NCBI GenBank assembly: GCA_030374805.1
Contig: JARGSG010000001.1
Coordinates: 1,178,001-1,242,000 of the forward strand
From: Gracilaria gracilis
Taxonomy: Eukaryota > Rhodophyta > Florideophyceae > Gracilariales > Gracilariaceae
DNA: 64,000 nucleotides
Direction of reading: 5' to 3'
Shown piece by piece: positions 18,896 to 29,725 of the stretch; positions within the stretch are counted from its first letter, which is position 1; the number at the start of each line of letters is the position of its first letter. The translations under genes were made by a program, and so were the position numbers. The notes beneath the pieces were generated by a model. The model ran no database searches, was not told the DNA's origin, and was given only the letters and a program-made list of their open reading frames with translations.

Positions 18896-19957
18896 TCAGC
18901 TTCGTTGCTTCTTTGACTTACGATTAGGGTCGTAAACATGCCATCTGTGAACCCTAACAATGTTGCGATGGTCACTCAGGGCCCCCTCGTATGTATAAGC
19001 TTGAAGGTGGGATTTATGGCAGCGACGAGGGATTCTAGCTTTCCCATGGATTAGCAGCGCGCGAATTTGGATACAAACCAGTTCAAGGCTGTACACAGGT
19101 GCCCAGCCTGAAGTGGTCAACAGCTCCATACATATCCCCCCGTGCGGTGCTACATGACCACCAACGACGTAGGGGGATACAACACGGACAAAAGGAGGGA
19201 CATATGGATATTCTCCAGGGAAACGCAGTTCAAGCTGAATGCCGTCGTAATCCGGAAGAGTTTTGAGGTCTTCCGCAATTCCACAGTCAGAAACATTGTC
19301 GAAGTAAAGCATAACATTCCATCGATACAAGTCGTCTGCCACAGGTTGAGCTGTGAATCCGTCACGTCTTGTATCCAGACCCTGCAGTATTGAAAGCTGT
19401 TTCATCAGAGTTGTGGTGGCGAACTTTGTGGGCGCAAAATTTGGATCCTTGACAATACAAGGTGGTGGACGCTTTCTCTTGACACTGTTTGCTGCTGGAA
19501 GAAAAGCTGGTTCGACGCGAAGAGCGGCTGTGGCAGCCTTTGCTCTCGCCGTGTTAGCAGCGGCCGCGTTGGAGTTGTTATTATCGTAGATACGACTTGC
19601 ATGTGAGAGAACTTGTTGCACGATTTGGGACGGAGAGAGATTTCGAGTATTCTCATTGAAGTTAGAGAAGAGGTAGGTATTGACATCGATCAAAAAGCCA
19701 TCTGGCAGTCCTAGGTCATCTTCGATCATGGCGGTGAGAGGCTCGCTCTTTGAGTTCTTACCGTTGCCCTTGGAACCGGAAAGCAAGAGGTAGAATCGAC
19801 CGCCGTCTGGAAACTCGAAGAGAGCGCGTGCTGTGAAGGAAGAACCTTGACTTGCATCGTACACGACGACCGGAGGTTTGGACTGGCATGAAGATATATT
19901 GGCTGTGCCTTCACCAGGTTTCCAGGCGCGGAGCGCTTCCAAGGCGTGGTTATCCAT
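18896..19957 (-). CDS. UBE2Q-like ubiquitin-conjugating enzyme E2
   Basis: A 353-residue intronless protein. The N-terminal half (to about 180) is variable and Ala/Asn-rich. The C-terminal UBC domain includes YRWNVMLYFDN, the family signature IQLELRFPGEYPYVPPFVRV and the active-site region GGICMELLTTSGWAPVY, in which the Cys near residue 277 would carry the ubiquitin thioester. The lack of the usual HPN box (here HVAPHGGIC) and the ELLT-GW wording are typical of the UBE2Q class. It transfers ubiquitin from E1 to substrates, probably in the nucleus or cytosol. It ends 122 bp from the convergent SDR gene. The start is the ATG at 19957. Confidence 0.85.
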   Translation of the reverse strand: MDNHALEALRAWKPGEGTANISSCQSKPPVVVYDASQGSSFTARALFEFPDGGRFYLLLSGSKGNGKNSKSEPLTAMIEDDLGLPDGFLIDVNTYLFSNFNENTRNLSPSQIVQQVLSHASRIYDNNNSNAAAANTARAKAATAALRVEPAFLPAANSVKRKRPPPCIVKDPNFAPTKFATTTLMKQLSILQGLDTRRDGFTAQPVADDLYRWNVMLYFDNVSDCGIAEDLKTLPDYDGIQLELRFPGEYPYVPPFVRVVSPYVVGGHVAPHGGICMELLTTSGWAPVYSLELVCIQIRALLIHGKARIPRRCHKSHLQAYTYEGALSDHRNIVRVHRWHVYDPNRKSKKQRS

Positions 19958-20561
19958 CTATAGAGGACGTTTTGCCGGCGGGCTGATAAAGAGGGCAGCG
20001 ACTGAGTGTGGTGGTGTACGCGGGGTGGATGGGCAGTTGGAGGACAAGTGTTTGAACGCCAAAGCCTTATATAACGCAGCCAGCGGTAGTCCGTATGGAT
20101 AGCAGTCGCCACAAGCGGACAAGGCGCAGCGACAATAGTTTTGCGCAAGTAACAGACGCGTATTTCGGTAACTTGTGGAAGAAGCTGTTCCGCGCAGCGG
20201 CGCAAGATGGTCACCACATGCGCGATGTCGAGCAAAGCGTGCCGCACCGCAGCGATAGGCGTGGCGCTCAACCGCTCGCTTTTCATACTGAGATCCTGCG
20301 GCTGTAAGGCGCCTTTTTGCTTCTCTGTGTGTTGCGTCGCAACAGTTTCGATGCATCATCACTGAGATTGGTTGTTGGACACCAATACACGTGGCCACAT
20401 GTACAGGTTTGTTTCCTCTTTCGTACTCCCGCCGTCGTCCACGATGTCAACATTGCGGCCCGTGCCACCGTCGACATCATCGTTAACAAGGGATCCCATC
20501 CATCTACTTGGTTCTCCCACACTCGCTCCCCTTCGCTCGATTTGCACCCCTGAGTGGCATC
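19958..20561. other. Divergent intergenic region between UBE2Q-like and eL34 genes
   Basis: About 600 bp carrying the 5' regions of both genes. No extra gene and no recognised motif. Confidence 0.5.
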
Positions 20562-21266
20562 ATGCCGGATTCACGCGTAACTCTTCGGAGGAGCAGCCCG
20601 TACAAGACCCGAAGCAATAAGTTCAAGAAGTAAGTCATCTGCTCCTTGCCGTCTACTCCGATTGGTATCATGCTCTACTAACGTCGCCCCGATCCGTAGA
20701 GTTCGCACCCCTGGAGGAAAGCTTACGATCCAGTACCTCGGCAAGCTCCCTAGCGTCCCAAAATGTGGTGACACTGGCCGACCTCTCTTCGGTGTCGCTG
20801 TCGCTCGTCCGAAAGAGCTTAAGCGTATGTCCAAACGGAGGAAGACCGTTTCCAGATCCTATGGCGGCGTTCTCTCTGGATATGCTGTACGCAACAGGTA
20901 CGTCATCTCATCTTTATATCGCGTGCAGATGAGGATATGCAATTGCTCCCTAGTCGAGCACGGATTCCCTTTTACAGATGGGTTACCCAAATGAGTAGTC
21001 TTCATGCTTTTGTCGGATGCACTTGATCACCCTGCCGTGTTTTTGGCCCTTTTTCGTCTTCTGCGACCGGACTAACATATCTATTTCCATATGTATTCGT
21101 TATGGATTGCAGGATCATTCGAGCATTCCTTCTCGAAGAGCAAAAGATTGTGAAGAAGGTTATCAAGCAGCAGAAAGTCCAAAAGGCGAAGCAGGCTGCT
21201 GCTGCTGCTGCTGCTGCTACCACCAAGAAGAAGAAGGGTTCCAGCAAGTCTAAAGGAAAGAAATAA
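20562..21266 (+). CDS. RPL34: Large ribosomal subunit protein eL34 (two introns)
   Basis: Exons 20562-20629, 20700-20897 and 21113-21266 join to a 139-residue protein. It starts MPDSRVTLRRSSPYKTRSNK, continues VRTPGGKLTIQYLGK, VPKCGDTGRPLFGVAVARPK, RMSKRRKTVSRSYGGVLSG, and ends in the conserved helix IIRAFLLEEQKIVKKVIKQQ followed by an Ala8 run (GCT repeats) and a lysine-rich tail. Both introns have good signals: donors GTAAGT and GTACGT, and branch-like CTAAC boxes (TACTAACG, GACTAACA) 20-45 nt before AG. The family match over the whole length is clear. The Ala/Lys tail is longer than usual. It is a structural component of the cytosolic 60S subunit. Confidence 0.92.
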
Positions 21267-22078
21267 ACCCCTTGACGCTTTGATCTTGGTAAATTAATTA
21301 CCCTAGCGATCAAAACGATTCCGCGTGCGCTATCGTTCCTGACTTCAACATCATCCATTCAGCTGCGATGCACCAAAGTAGAGACGGGGGTTTTCCATTG
21401 CTCATGTCAAACCGTCCATTATTGCGAGCTTCCCATACTCTTCGTAGTCGTAGCGTAAACTCTTATTGGACTATAGACCAGGCATGTGCCCGCGACCTTG
21501 CTCCCACGGTTGAGGTAGCGTGGAATATTTTTCAACGTTTCTAGACGGTTATCATATGCATGCGAACTTGTAATTTTGCTGCAGATGATCCGAACAGAGC
21601 ATGCCAGGTACTGTCCATGTTCTACATGTGACTTTCATCTACTTGCTTTCTTCTTCTGCGAACCAAGATGGTATCATCGAACACGAAGGTTGTGTACCAG
21701 GGAATCACACCTACTTGCGTCGAGCCAAGTATGTATGTACTTGATCGGAAGCGATTCTATCAGAATCCGTCGAACAGATTCTGGCACAGGAGCAACTAGC
21801 GATCGACTCCTGTATCATCGCCAGCGCCAGCACCTCGAAGAGATGCTATTGGACGTAGAAAAGAAATACCAGTCTCCCTATCTCACCAGGCCTATACCCA
21901 CTTAGTCTATCCCAGTGCTTTTCTTGTCGTACAGAGTAGTAATTACTCGAGAATGAGTGGGAGAATTACCTCGATGTGAAGGCTGCCCTCTCAAATGCTC
22001 ATTCCCTTTATTGTCTGAGCTTTGAAGTTCAGATTCGAAACCTCTCAATACAAAATCCGTATGGGGAGCAGAATCAGC
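21267..22078. other. Intergenic with a candidate spliced gene
   Basis: Lies between eL34 and the convergent carrier gene. A possible small spliced gene (21368-21905) is listed separately. The rest shows nothing. Confidence 0.4.
21368..21905 (+). CDS. Candidate small spliced gene, structure unresolved
   Basis: An ATG at 21368 opens a 50-60 codon frame (MHQSRDGGFPLLMSNRPLLR). The downstream segment ending at 21905 reads DRLLYHRQRQHLEEMLLDVE then KKYQSPYLTRP, an amphipathic helix of natural composition. Between them are intron-like signals: a TTTTGCTGCAG acceptor, a GTACTG donor, a CCAAG acceptor, and a GTATGT donor with TATCAG acceptor only 35 bp apart. Several splice combinations stay open and I cannot choose between them. 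No family is recognised. It may be a real small protein or a coincidence. Confidence 0.3.
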
Positions 22079-23106
22079 TCACCTCCCTGAGCGGTTTTTC
22101 AAGTAACTTCGAACCTCGTCTCCTCCGAAGACCATAACCGTAGTAAGGTAGGCTGATAAACCTATTCGTGGAGTGACTCCCCTGTAAAAGCCTCGCATCC
22201 CACTAGTTTCATGTATTTGCCGAATTGCTCCACCAATCGTCCTCGTTCCTGGACCGCCATCAGCTCTTTGCATTTCAACTCGGACAACTTCAAAAGGCTG
22301 ATTCCAACATGCCAGAGCCCCTCCAACTACACTTGACGTCACTCTTTCTGCTTTTGTAAGACTTCGTTCTTTGTTCTTACCTCTTATCGTCGACTCAATT
22401 ATCCGAGAGAAGCCAAATCGAGAGCCCCAGTTCGTGGCCTGTCTTAACGCGACTGCATTCACTCCTTTGTACATGCCAAGGATGCCGTCTCGTTTGAGGA
22501 TATCTGCCGCAACCGCCAAGGTGCTTTTTTGACCCCCCGGACCAGCTTTTGACCGCGTTACTTCGACCGTCTTCATGAAGCAACAAATACCCATTGTCGA
22601 ATATGCCTGGCATACACCGCCGCCAACACCTCCCAAAGCATTTGAAAGCTCTGGACCGCACCCAACTCCAGTTACTACTTTCTGGATTTCATGCTGGGAA
22701 AACAACAGCACACCTCCTTTTGTCAAAGCTTCTATCCAAGCCCATGGCACCAGCCCTTGCCAGAAGCCAGAGATTCCACGAACAGAATAAAGGCGCCTGC
22801 ACGCGTCCATCAAAGTATCATTTCTGTGAGCAGCCATCATGACCTTCATATTCTCAAAGGGCTGACCTAAAGTGGTAACTTCAAACATTTGTAGTCCAGC
22901 ACCAATCGCGACCTGTTCAAATAAGTCAAACTATGTTAGCTTCATGTTTAACGGTTCAAACCTTGTCCAACATCCCAGTTGTAGGCGATCCAAAGTGTTG
23001 TCGATAGACGTACATTGCGGATATCTACATTACCTCGAGAAGCAGGCTTTTCCGCTTTCTGACCACGAATGGGGATGACCTTAAGAGGATCACGCTGAGA
23101 ATGCAT
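22079..23106 (-). CDS. Yhm2-type mitochondrial carrier (one intron)
   Basis: Exons 23106-23014 and 22912-22079 (minus) give 308 residues. The intron has a GTACGT donor, a GCTAAC branch-like box and an AACAG acceptor. Exon 1 ends NVDIRN and joins VAIGAGLQMFEVTTLGQPFE, which fits the family N-terminus. Carrier signatures: QPFENMK in repeat 1, a degenerate repeat 2 (FMKTVEVTRSK, no Pro), and QPFEVVR in repeat 3. Internal blocks FWQGLVPWAWIEALTKGGVL, KGVNAVALRQATNWGSRFGF and FYRGVTPRIGLSAYLTTVM match the citrate/oxoglutarate carrier Yhm2 of yeast and its relatives more closely than other carriers. Expected in the mitochondrial inner membrane exchanging tricarboxylates for 2-oxoglutarate (known for the yeast protein, inferred here). 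Confidence 0.85.
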
Positions 23107-24903
23107 GCTCCGAACAAGACCGTAACTTTACTCTTTGAGTATGTTTAATCCACCAGAGCGTCTTCTTTCGGCATCCAATGGAGTGCGTTGCGGCCACGCT
23201 GCAGAATTCGCACCACTCATGCAATACTGTACTGAATTATTTGTGGGCGTGATGGGCCAGGGCATCATGCCCAGAACATGATGTCGATCTGCAGCAAGCT
23301 ATCGGACCTATACGGCCCAGAGCTATACCCAGAGCAGACACCTTCGAATATGGCACAGAAGTGTAGTTCGAAAGGCTTTCAATATCTTCTACGTCTTCTC
23401 TCATCTTCACTGTGGGCGGTGTTGTAGAATGAGAACTCTAAAATTCCTGTCATCCAATCAAACGAATGATTTCAGCAGACAAGATATAGATTAAGAGCTG
23501 AGCGAGTAGGGGATCATAACCTGCCATTCTGGATAAAGGGGGAGAACAAATCTTCAGAGAAAGTACCCGTTGTTCACATATTTCTAAGTCTTCGCTTGGC
23601 GTGTCGTCGGATGGGACGAGCACAGCTCAGAATTTTACAACATAAGCCTAGTTGAAAACATAGTTCTTCTTCTTCTTTACTGTGGTCAGCCGTCCCTGAT
23701 TCTGAGGCGACAGGAGAGCTATCTACAGATCGCATCTAAAGGTAGTTCTCTCTCTTGAAGAAAGCAAAAACCGTAACGGCCACTCCTTAATCATATCTAT
23801 CAAAACATTGTTCTCCTTGTTCTTCTTATTCTTTATTATGGTCAGCCGCCCCTGATTTCGAGGCGGCAGTAGTTCTCCTTGTTGCTGTTTATTGTGAGCG
23901 CGTGTGTCTATTGAAATATGCGAACTTGGTCTCATGTGACTGGTGCGAAGAGTTCCTCATTTTATCAAGCTCAGTACTCAAATGTTCTTCTTTAAGGCGG
24001 ACATCAAGATCGAAGCAAATTCTTTTACAGAAAGCCCTCTCTCATCAAGAAGGCAACTACCTATGTGGGAATCTTGGAGCCAAATTGCGTTGTTTAACTA
24101 ACGGTCAGAGATTCGTCGACAGCAGGGGTTTATCAGAGGATCTCATAGAAATAAGGGTTTCTGCGTCGTTCTTGGTATTTGTACCACTCTTGCACCCCAG
24201 TTGCACCCCAGTAGCTCCTTATTCATGTAGGTTGCAACTGGGTGGAGATTGGCAGCTTGCTCCCTGAAGAACTGGATCAAAAGCATTTCAACTGTGCTAG
24301 CTGTTTAGTCGTCCGTTAAACGCTCTTGCATGGAACCCAAAACCCACTTTCCTTTCTCACTCACTCTCTCTTTTTATGAGCATACAAGCCCAATTTCCAC
24401 TTGATGTGGAACGTACGAACTGATCACAAAAGAAGAGCGTACACAAGAAAACTAAGAATTGTAACTCCAGGCTTTTTAGACGTCGCTAGTGTCACCCATT
24501 GTTTCCCACATCTCTGCAGTCTCTTTACGGAATGTAACTTAGAAGAAGAAGGAGCCGTAGTTTGCGAGAAAGTGGAAGTTGGCAGCAAGTTTGAAGTTAT
24601 GCATGACACAAGTTTGTATTGCATTGTCCTTTTCCTTATCATTGTACGACCCTCTGTCCAGTCACTGCCCGTGCACTAGTTCTTACGGCGTGCTGTCCTG
24701 TTCTTGCCGCATATCATGATTGGGACAACTTCAGAAGGAACTGCACTACCGAAAACTTTACACTGTGCACAACACACTCAAGACGTTTATACCAGCCATA
24801 TAAATAAGCTTGCACTTCTTCGCTCATTGTTTCACCCGGATCGTTTCTCCCACAAATACTCCCGGAAGCCCTGCTATTTTCCGATGTGATACCAAGGAGC
24901 ACC
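23107..24903. other. Intergenic
   Basis: About 1.8 kb without a supported gene. It contains the direct repeat at 23663-23869. Small open frames show no recognisable product. Confidence 0.55.
23663..23869 (+). repeat. Direct repeat, two ~51-bp copies
   Basis: Copies at 23663-23713 and 23819-23869 share a GTTCTTCTT...TTTA pyrimidine-rich start, then TGGTCAGCCG(T/C)CCCTGATT and GAGGCG(A/G)CAG. They match at roughly 85 percent by eye. Spacing is 156 bp. Origin and function unknown. Confidence 0.75.
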
Positions 24904-26613
24904 TCAAGGAGAGTCTCGCAAGTATGTCAACAGTTCTTCACTACATTCATGAGAACTAAAATACTCTTGAACTAACTCTAATGACTGAGGTTCTTCCAAT
25001 AGGCAGTTAATCAAAGACTTTGCCACCGAATTGTAGAGCTTGAGCTGCCCGCTCACCACCTCAAGATCTCCCATTCGCTGCTTGTGGTAACGACGTAAAG
25101 CTTGACTTCGTTCACGATTTCTCTGAGCCCGAATGGCCTTCTTTTCAATTGCTGAAACTTCCGAGCCCATTCGCTTACGTCTCTCGAACCTTACACTTTT
25201 TTCTCGGAGCAAACGCCCAGCTCGTTCGGCTGAAGCACGATAGTCATGAAAATGAGACCAATACAACTCAATTTTCGATACAATGTCGTCGCCAGTAGCG
25301 CGCAGAAGGGTTCGGACTACCTCTGGCGACTTGTTTCCTAAGGCAATTGGGTAAAGAATTTCAATATGTGAGCCAGGTTGCGGAACGTCAGAGCAACGCT
25401 GTACGCAATTGTCTGAAATGTCAGTTGTATGTTTCGGGATCACTTCGTTTGAAGCAACAAGCGTAGCGTTATTCGAAAACTCATTGCGGTGGATGCTCCT
25501 GCTGTTGGCAGAAGCTGTAGGATTCTGACATAGGAACCACGAATCGTCAAGAGGGGTCGACAATCTCAGCTTCAGCTCCTCACTGGTCACAGGTATGGCG
25601 TCAGGTTGAAATATGACCGGAGAACACTCGGGGACGGACTGAAGGGACTCTCCAGGGACAGGCTGATCGTATATTATGTCATCCCTGCTCCCAATTTGTA
25701 GAAGATCCGTCCAAGCATCGTTAGAAGCTTGAGGTTTCACAGTTACAGTGCTTTGCCTAACAAAGGCTTCTCTTGGAATAGTATCTGTGACACCCGGAGC
25801 TTGACTGAGTTTCTTCCGCGTCTGGCCATTGAATCCTGGTTCCTCATCAACACATGCAAAATGGCGCCCTGTCTTTGGCTTCTTCCTTGGTGGGTGTGAT
25901 GATTCGCTTAGCAGTTGGAGAAGCGCCTGAAGTCCGTGCTCAGGGTTCGCGTATTTCAAAATGTCACGCTTGGGCACCACTTGTTGCTCAGTTGACTCTT
26001 TCTTGTGTGAACTCATTTCAGGGAAAAGGCTTGCACTACTGCCAACAGGAGCGATGGTCTGTGGTGCAGAATATGTCTGGCGATTTACATACTCTGTCGC
26101 ATAAGTTGTCAACTCTTCCCCAAATGTCGTACGGTTCTTGGCATCGTTAGATTCTTGTGGTTCTCTGGGCCCATCCCTTTTCGGGTGCGAACGCGCTTCA
26201 GCATAATCATCCATACGTATTATGCCATGACTCTGTGACACATGATCCTGTGGATTAGACTGAACAGGGTAGATAGTGCGTTTGTGAGGTATATCTTCCC
26301 GGAATTGCTCCTCTACATTTACGCTTTCTTCAGTTCCACCCTTTGAATCGAAATTCAAAGCAAGAAACGATGCATCAGGGGAAACCGGACTAGGAGGTGG
26401 AAAGTAAGGACTAACCTCAAACTTTTCCATGGTCGTGGCGTGTTGAACGGAACCGTTGTCACGACATTCATTCAAATCCGGTAACCGAAGAGTACTGGAC
26501 ATGGTTTGAGCTGATAGATTGCCGAGCTCAAGGGCATTAGTCATCATTTCTTCGAAATCCTTAGTGTTCTCTGGGGACATTCCGTTATCAAAATCTGAGA
26601 ACAACGGATCCAT
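24904..26613 (-). CDS. bZIP-like transcription factor
   Basis: A 569-residue intronless protein, mostly polar and disordered. Near residues 487-510 lies a basic region KKAIRAQRNRERSQALRRYH that contains the bZIP signature N-x7-R (N-RERSQAL-R). The following helix (MGDLEVVSGQLKLYNSVAKSL) has leucines only partly in heptad register, so the zipper is weak or short. A bipartite basic stretch (RKKPKTGRH) upstream could serve as a nuclear signal. It is probably a nuclear DNA-binding regulator; target sites are unknown. The start chosen is the ATG at 26613 (MDPLFSDFDNG), an acidic N-terminus that could be an activation domain. Confidence 0.6.
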   Translation of the reverse strand: MDPLFSDFDNGMSPENTKDFEEMMTNALELGNLSAQTMSSTLRLPDLNECRDNGSVQHATTMEKFEVSPYFPPPSPVSPDASFLALNFDSKGGTEESVNVEEQFREDIPHKRTIYPVQSNPQDHVSQSHGIIRMDDYAEARSHPKRDGPREPQESNDAKNRTTFGEELTTYATEYVNRQTYSAPQTIAPVGSSASLFPEMSSHKKESTEQQVVPKRDILKYANPEHGLQALLQLLSESSHPPRKKPKTGRHFACVDEEPGFNGQTRKKLSQAPGVTDTIPREAFVRQSTVTVKPQASNDAWTDLLQIGSRDDIIYDQPVPGESLQSVPECSPVIFQPDAIPVTSEELKLRLSTPLDDSWFLCQNPTASANSRSIHRNEFSNNATLVASNEVIPKHTTDISDNCVQRCSDVPQPGSHIEILYPIALGNKSPEVVRTLLRATGDDIVSKIELYWSHFHDYRASAERAGRLLREKSVRFERRKRMGSEVSAIEKKAIRAQRNRERSQALRRYHKQRMGDLEVVSGQLKLYNSVAKSLINCLLEEPQSLELVQEYFSSHECSEELLTYLRDSP

Positions 26614-27986
26614 GGCGCTCTTTCTATAGAAGACAGTTGAACGCCCCCTGGTTACGATTGTTCGTGGTGAAATAGAAATGAAAAGGACAGATCGAATCTT
26701 TCGATCCGAGTCACAGAATTGGCCGCCAAACACAAGGGGTTCAATCGGCAACTGAAATTCAAGTCCTCAACCAATGACTCCGACTGAGTATCGAAGAGAT
26801 GGCCAGGTCTATCGCACTTTGTATTCAGTGATGACTGAATCCAAGTATAGGCAGCAACAGGGCTAATGGTGGAATTACTTTGGAGTTGCAAAATGAAGAG
26901 GACAGGAGGCGCAAAAGGACGAGGAGGATTCACAAGACGTTGAACTCAAACTGTTGAGTTGGTAGAAAAGGCCACCTACGTAAAAACAAAGTAGAAGTTC
27001 AACAGATGCCGAGGGATAGCGAGCCCGTAAATAGTTTGGTGGTACTGGATGGACGGATACTCTTGGGGTGCTGCTGGTTGGTACCTGAAAACTGTTCCTT
27101 TCATATGAACTTCAAATGAACTGACAAAATATGACTTAAAACGACTCCTGTGTATAATACCAGGCATAGAAAGGAAAAATGCCCGCGGTAGCAAGCCTCT
27201 TGGTTGAAAAGGGGTTGTTGTATATAAACATCGTTGGTAGAGAGATCGGCGGGCGTAGTTATCTAGCATACTTGTTTTAGCATAAGAATGAGTACGTCAC
27301 AAGGGTTAAATTTGACAAACAAAAAACACCGAAGAAAGGCTAGTAGAATCGGCGCAGGGGTTTCGAACCCTGACAGGCGGGAAAATAAAGTGTCCCATGA
27401 GATCATCCGTCATGAAATCGCCATGAGCACTGCTTCACGCCAACTTCTGCGTGATAAGCATAAACTAGAGAGTAACACAAAAAGCAAGCGCCCATCAGAG
27501 ATTGTCAAGGTCGTTCTTTACCGCCATGACCATTCTCGCAAAAAGTACCTTGTGCAACCGCCAAATCTGCTGGCCGCTGTGGCACAGTAGTAACGGCATG
27601 CAGGCGGGAAGTTTTGGGACCGCCAAAACCAAAATTCAAAATGATTGTGGCGCAGCAGCTCGCTCGCACGTCATCAGCAGTGCCTCCTCGCCATCCCGCG
27701 CCTTCTCTTCTTCCAACTCTTAGGTCCAGAGCCCTTCGTACTTCGCACAGCATTTTGCAAACGTACTTTGAAAGTATCTTTGAGCAGTATCGCAACTCTG
27801 ACAGCAGACGTTCCCCTGAACTTTGTGTAGCACCGTATTGGTTGCATCGCAATCCGGGACCCGGATTTGATTATTCTCTAATCGGTGATGAAAGCCCGTT
27901 GCCGCACGACAGCGATATCTAGCAGAATCGGTAAGTCGCAATCTCCTTGTGCCGGAAAAATCTCTGGACTGGCGCTCTTCTTCGAT
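26614..27986. other. Intergenic with small unassigned ORFs
   Basis: Two plus-strand ATG frames of natural-looking but unrecognised composition occur: 27288-27590 (100 residues, basic) and 27641-27922 (93 residues, starting MIVAQQLARTSSAVPP, presequence-like). A GTAAGT near 27929 could be a donor linking the second to the next gene, but I cannot complete a consistent model. Confidence 0.4.
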
Positions 27987-28553
27987 ATGGACCCCATGCA
28001 GCCTTGTGGCTCTTCCCGAAAAAGAGCTTCTGTACAACGGAGACCCCGGGATCCTCATTCATTTTTGTCAACCTCACAACCAACCGCGATCAAGAGAGCC
28101 AAACAAGAATCCGTCGCCGACCTCATGTCAAGGCTTGCCACTGATGCGGTGGAAGCTCTTCAGAAATCTTTGCGAAAGAAGTCTGCGCAAAATCGAAGGT
28201 TTTGCCGAAACAAGAGACCTAGTCGAATCCGGAAGACTTTCGCACACTTAAAGAACAAGAGCACATCGTGGGACGAACTGGAAAAATCGCCCCAATTATC
28301 TCCGTTCGAATTCCTGAAAAGAACTGGACTGTGTGAATCAGTACTCCATAAGGGAAGAAATAAGTCGAGAAGGAAAGGCTCGACGTCGACTCCCCCGCCT
28401 CCGAAGCTCATTAACCTAAAGCTTCTCGATACTCACTGCTCTGAGTCACCTTGTACAACACCCTCACAGTCTCCTTCTCGAAGGCCAAGTGTAGGCAATG
28501 TTACACCTGCTACAGCACAAGCTGCAAGGTATTTGCTTCAATTAAACCGGTAG
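27987..28553 (+). CDS. Hypothetical basic protein
   Basis: A 188-residue lysine/arginine/serine-rich protein starting MDPMQPCGSSRKRASVQRRP. One helix (SVADLMSRLATDAVEALQKS) and a motif SPFEFLKRTGL stand out; the C-terminus has SP-rich PSQSPSRRPS repeats and ends TAQAARYLLQLNR. Composition suggests a nuclear or nucleic-acid-associated protein with phosphorylation-prone Ser-Pro sites. The family is not recognised. It ends six bases before the convergent FtsY stop codon. An upstream exon is possible (the frame is open to 27885). Confidence 0.45.
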   Translation: MDPMQPCGSSRKRASVQRRPRDPHSFLSTSQPTAIKRAKQESVADLMSRLATDAVEALQKSLRKKSAQNRRFCRNKRPSRIRKTFAHLKNKSTSWDELEKSPQLSPFEFLKRTGLCESVLHKGRNKSRRKGSTSTPPPPKLINLKLLDTHCSESPCTTPSQSPSRRPSVGNVTPATAQAARYLLQLNR

Positions 28554-28558
28554 CTATC

Positions 28559-29725
28559 TTAACCGACTAGCCCATCGATAAATAGTTCTGGGTCGAAGTC
28601 ACGAAGATCATCTACCTGCTCTCCTACTCCTACTAGCTTCACGGGGATTTTAAGCTCATCCACGCAAGATACCACAAATCCAGCACGAGCTGTGCCGTCC
28701 AACTTTGTCACAACCAGACCGGACACACCTACATCTCGGTTCCATGTCTTCGCTTGCGCAACCGCGTTTCTTCCAATGGACGCATCCACTACCAGTATGG
28801 TCTCGTCAGGGCCCTTTTCTTTGAACTTCTCCACAACCCGTACCATCTTCTGGAGTTCACCCATAAGGTTCAAATTCGTATGCAATCTTCCGCTTGTGTC
28901 AATAATGAGATAGTCATACTTTTCTGCAAAAGCGCGCTCCAGTGCACTGTACAGCACACCTGACGGGCTTTTCTGCTCTGGCATTGGAACCGCAATATCC
29001 GCGTCAGCTCGTTTAACCCATTCTTCTAATTGATCGACCGCAGCAGCACGGAACGTATCGCACGCGGCAACTAGAACGCTGTTGCCCTCATTTCTTAGAC
29101 GGGTTGCCAGCTTTCCTATTGTCGTCGTTTTCCCCATGCCGTTGGCGCCGATGACCATGAAAACAGTTGGTTTCTCCTCAGCAACAGCCAGCTCTGTACC
29201 ATGCACTCTGTTCAAGATGCCCACTAAACTGGTCTTTAAGCAGTTCTTAATGTCTTCCTTCATTTGGAGTCGCTTTGCGCGAGCTTCTTCTCGAAGATCC
29301 TCCACAATCTTTTCAACTGTGTCTACACCTAGGTCTGACATGATAAGAACCTCCTCCAACTCCTCCAGCGTCTCATCCAGTTCCACGATTGCACCACCCT
29401 TCACCACATCCGCCAAATCCCGAGCAAGCTTCTCTCTCGATTTCGCAAGTCCGTCATTAAACTTTCGAACCTGTTCAATATCGCGCTGCACTTTATCTCG
29501 GACATATTCTAAACCTTTTCCTTGACGTAGTGCGTCAAAGGCCTTTTTCTGTTCCTCTCCTGCTTTCTTGACGAAGTCAAATACAGCTCGTGGAAGTCGG
29601 TAAGATGCTGGTCGCCTGCAATCACAAGCTGATTTGCGTTTGAATCTCTGTTCTATATGCGAGAGAGGATTCCTTGCTGGAACCGCAACAGGTGGAAGAA
29701 ATCCCACACTCAGATTCGCATTCAT
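28559..29725 (-). CDS. ftsY: Chloroplast signal recognition particle receptor FtsY
   Basis: A 388-residue protein: about 60 residues of basic, Ser/Pro-containing leader (plastid transit peptide likely), an N domain helix bundle (FNDGLAKSREKLARDLADVV), and the G domain with GANGMGKTTTIGKLATRL (P-loop, near 193), the CDTFRAAAVDQLEEW insertion box, DTSGRLHTN (near 277), VTKLDGTARAG and the ending LVGVGEQVDDLRDFDPELFI. There is no long acidic A domain, as is typical of the chloroplast form. It docks cpSRP54-bound cargo at thylakoid membranes for Alb3-dependent insertion of light-harvesting and other proteins. The ATG at 29725 is chosen because the open frame upstream has no ATG. Confidence 0.93.
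   Translation of the reverse strand: MNANLSVGFLPPVAVPARNPLSHIEQRFKRKSACDCRRPASYRLPRAVFDFVKKAGEEQKKAFDALRQGKGLEYVRDKVQRDIEQVRKFNDGLAKSREKLARDLADVVKGGAIVELDETLEELEEVLIMSDLGVDTVEKIVEDLREEARAKRLQMKEDIKNCLKTSLVGILNRVHGTELAVAEEKPTVFMVIGANGMGKTTTIGKLATRLRNEGNSVLVAACDTFRAAAVDQLEEWVKRADADIAVPMPEQKSPSGVLYSALERAFAEKYDYLIIDTSGRLHTNLNLMGELQKMVRVVEKFKEKGPDETILVVDASIGRNAVAQAKTWNRDVGVSGLVVTKLDGTARAGFVVSCVDELKIPVKLVGVGEQVDDLRDFDPELFIDGLVG

Noticed and set aside
24424-24902. Small frames on both strands upstream of the bZIP stop
   Set aside because: Short, overlapping, unrecognised; likely chance.
27330-27400. tRNA-like T-arm (GGGTTCGAA near 27362, minus strand)
   Set aside because: No D-arm, anticodon stem or acceptor pairing can be built around it on either strand.
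27288-27922. Two small plus-strand frames (100 and 93 codons)
   Set aside because: Possible small proteins, but no homology, no firm splice link to the next gene and no conservation evidence; mentioned only in the intergenic note.
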